Origin: Farysia itapuensis
Lineage: Eukaryota > Basidiomycota > Ustilaginomycetes > Ustilaginales > Ustilaginaceae
Reading direction: 5' to 3'
DNA length: 64,000 bases
Assembly (NCBI GenBank): GCA_023212645.1
Contig: JALBYC010000031.1
Span: 1-64,000, forward strand
Shown here in pieces: positions 63,342-64,000 of this stretch; positions within the stretch are counted from its first letter, which is position 1; each line of letters opens with the position of its first letter. Under the pieces are notes generated by a model that searched no databases, was not told the DNA's origin, and saw only the letters and a program-made list of their open reading frames with translations. Position numbers and translations under genes: made by a program.

Positions 63342-64000
63342 CTATGTTTGGACTGGCGCTGAAGCGGCCTTGCGGCTGCTGACGCGCGGAGATAGGCCAG
63401 CGTGTCGGAGACAGACGGCCAGTTTGTGACGTTCCTCCTTGTCTAATTTGGCAGGTGCGTGGATGCAGACGTTCTTCTCGTCGATGGTGACGATGCCTTT
63501 GCGTCTGCGGTGGTGCTTTTCGATCGACTGCTCTCTCAGCTGACAGCGGTAGTCGCAGTGGTTTTCATCGTAGTAGTGCTCGCCCTTGACCTCATCGTCA
63601 ATACGCTTGTGTGCGACTGCGTGCTTGTGGTGGCCTCCTGTTCTGGGATGCGTCTCATTGTTTTCTGAACGTTGAATCATGTCGACACCTTCGCTTCCAT
63701 CACGCTTGAAAGGTCCACTGTAGCCACTGTCGGTCGCAGCCCACCAGAAGAGGTCACGAGCTGACCCATCATCATTAAAATAGCTGAAACATATGCCAAT
63801 TGTCAGTACGATGTTCATGGGATATGACGAGGACACAGACTTACCTGTTGAGGTTACTTGGGTATGGATCCGGCTTGTCGTTGACGGGAAAGCCTCCCAA
63901 CCACGCCGAGCGCTCGACATATCCGGTCGACTGCATCCATTTGACAGCGCGAATGTGGAAGTTCTTGACGTCTTGCTGACTTGGGTTGCTTGCTTGCGTG
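63342..64000 (-). CDS. GH128/Asl1-like glycoside hydrolase, 5' end beyond the window
   Basis: Exons 64000-63845 (partial) and 63783-63342 are joined across a 61-nt intron (donor GTAAGT, acceptor TTTCAG). The visible part begins TQASNPSQQDVKNFHIRAVKWMQSTGYVERSAWLGGFP and continues NLNSYFNDDGSARDLFWWAATDSGYSG. It resembles the C-terminal third of GH128-type beta-glucanase cores (WxxxxxxVxRYAWFG, then N-L-x-x-DG-x-LTxLGxxY), although the usual LTxLG is replaced. After the domain a His/Lys/Glu-rich tail of about 110 residues, with CDYRC and HHRRRKG clusters, is not part of the usual fold. Start and signal peptide lie outside the window, so the family call is tentative. Confidence 0.6.
   Translation of the reverse strand, partial: RKQATQVSKTSRTSTFALSNGCSRPDMSSARRGWEAFPSTTSRIHTQVTSTGKSVSSSYPMNIVLTIGICFSYFNDDGSARDLFWWAATDSGYSGPFKRDGSEGVDMIQRSENNETHPRTGGHHKHAVAHKRIDDEVKGEHYYDENHCDYRCQLREQSIEKHHRRRKGIVTIDEKNVCIHAPAKLDKEERHKLAVCLRHAGLSPRVSSRKAASAPVQT

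Overview
This window is nuclear DNA of a basidiomycete fungus, most likely a smut relative (Ustilaginomycotina, Ustilaginaceae-like). The reasons are tightly packed genes, few and short GT-AG introns (about 60-100 nt), long intron-free reading frames, Ser/Pro/Gln-rich disordered tails, a Hook endosome adaptor and a GCKIII kinase like those studied in Ustilago maydis, and tandem arrays of short secreted proteins. No bacterial features are present. The first 122 bases are almost pure G, so base 1 is probably a contig end.

Layout. 0.1-5.3 kb: small membrane protein, GPI18 mannosyltransferase, an ARL5-like GTPase that appears to be spliced in frame to a METTL6/TRM140-type tRNA methyltransferase, and TRAPP subunit Trs31. 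5.3-8.7 kb: a transposon graveyard (Ty3/gypsy integrase piece between near-identical 99/100-nt inverted repeats, MULE transposase tail, two LINE reverse-transcriptase pieces). 8.7-15 kb: Hook, a SIKE/FGFR1OP2-type STRIPAK protein, inositol-3-phosphate synthase. 15.2-20.4 kb: five secreted-protein genes on the minus strand, namely a multicopper oxidase and two tandem pairs of small two-exon cysteine-containing proteins. This is the best candidate for an undescribed, possibly host-facing, system. 20.7-35.7 kb: mitochondrial carrier, ALG10, DOT1, a CaM kinase, a GCKIII/Don3-like kinase, a TFIIIC WD40 subunit, a WW-MyTH4 protein. 36-50.4 kb: NOT1, a GPI-anchored GH45-like protein, a ChaN/Tiki protein, EDE1. 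50.5-64 kb: proteasome chaperone PAC2 divergent from proteasome beta-2 PUP1, branched-chain aminotransferase, RPB9, a Sel1-repeat protein, MED7, phosphoserine aminotransferase, an alpha/beta-fold protein apparently spliced to a GGQ release-factor domain, a catalytically dead PFA-DSP phosphatase, a short SLX4, and a GH128-like gene cut by the window end.

Most genes are housekeeping and unrelated, often arranged in divergent pairs with 150-260 bp between start codons. The most informative oddities are two genes (2.5-4.2 kb and 59.6-61.1 kb) in which the 5' splice donor overlaps an in-frame TAA stop. Intron retention would give a complete first-domain protein, and splicing would give a two-domain fusion. 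Exon boundaries were deduced by reading splice signals and restoring conserved sequence. None is confirmed by transcripts.
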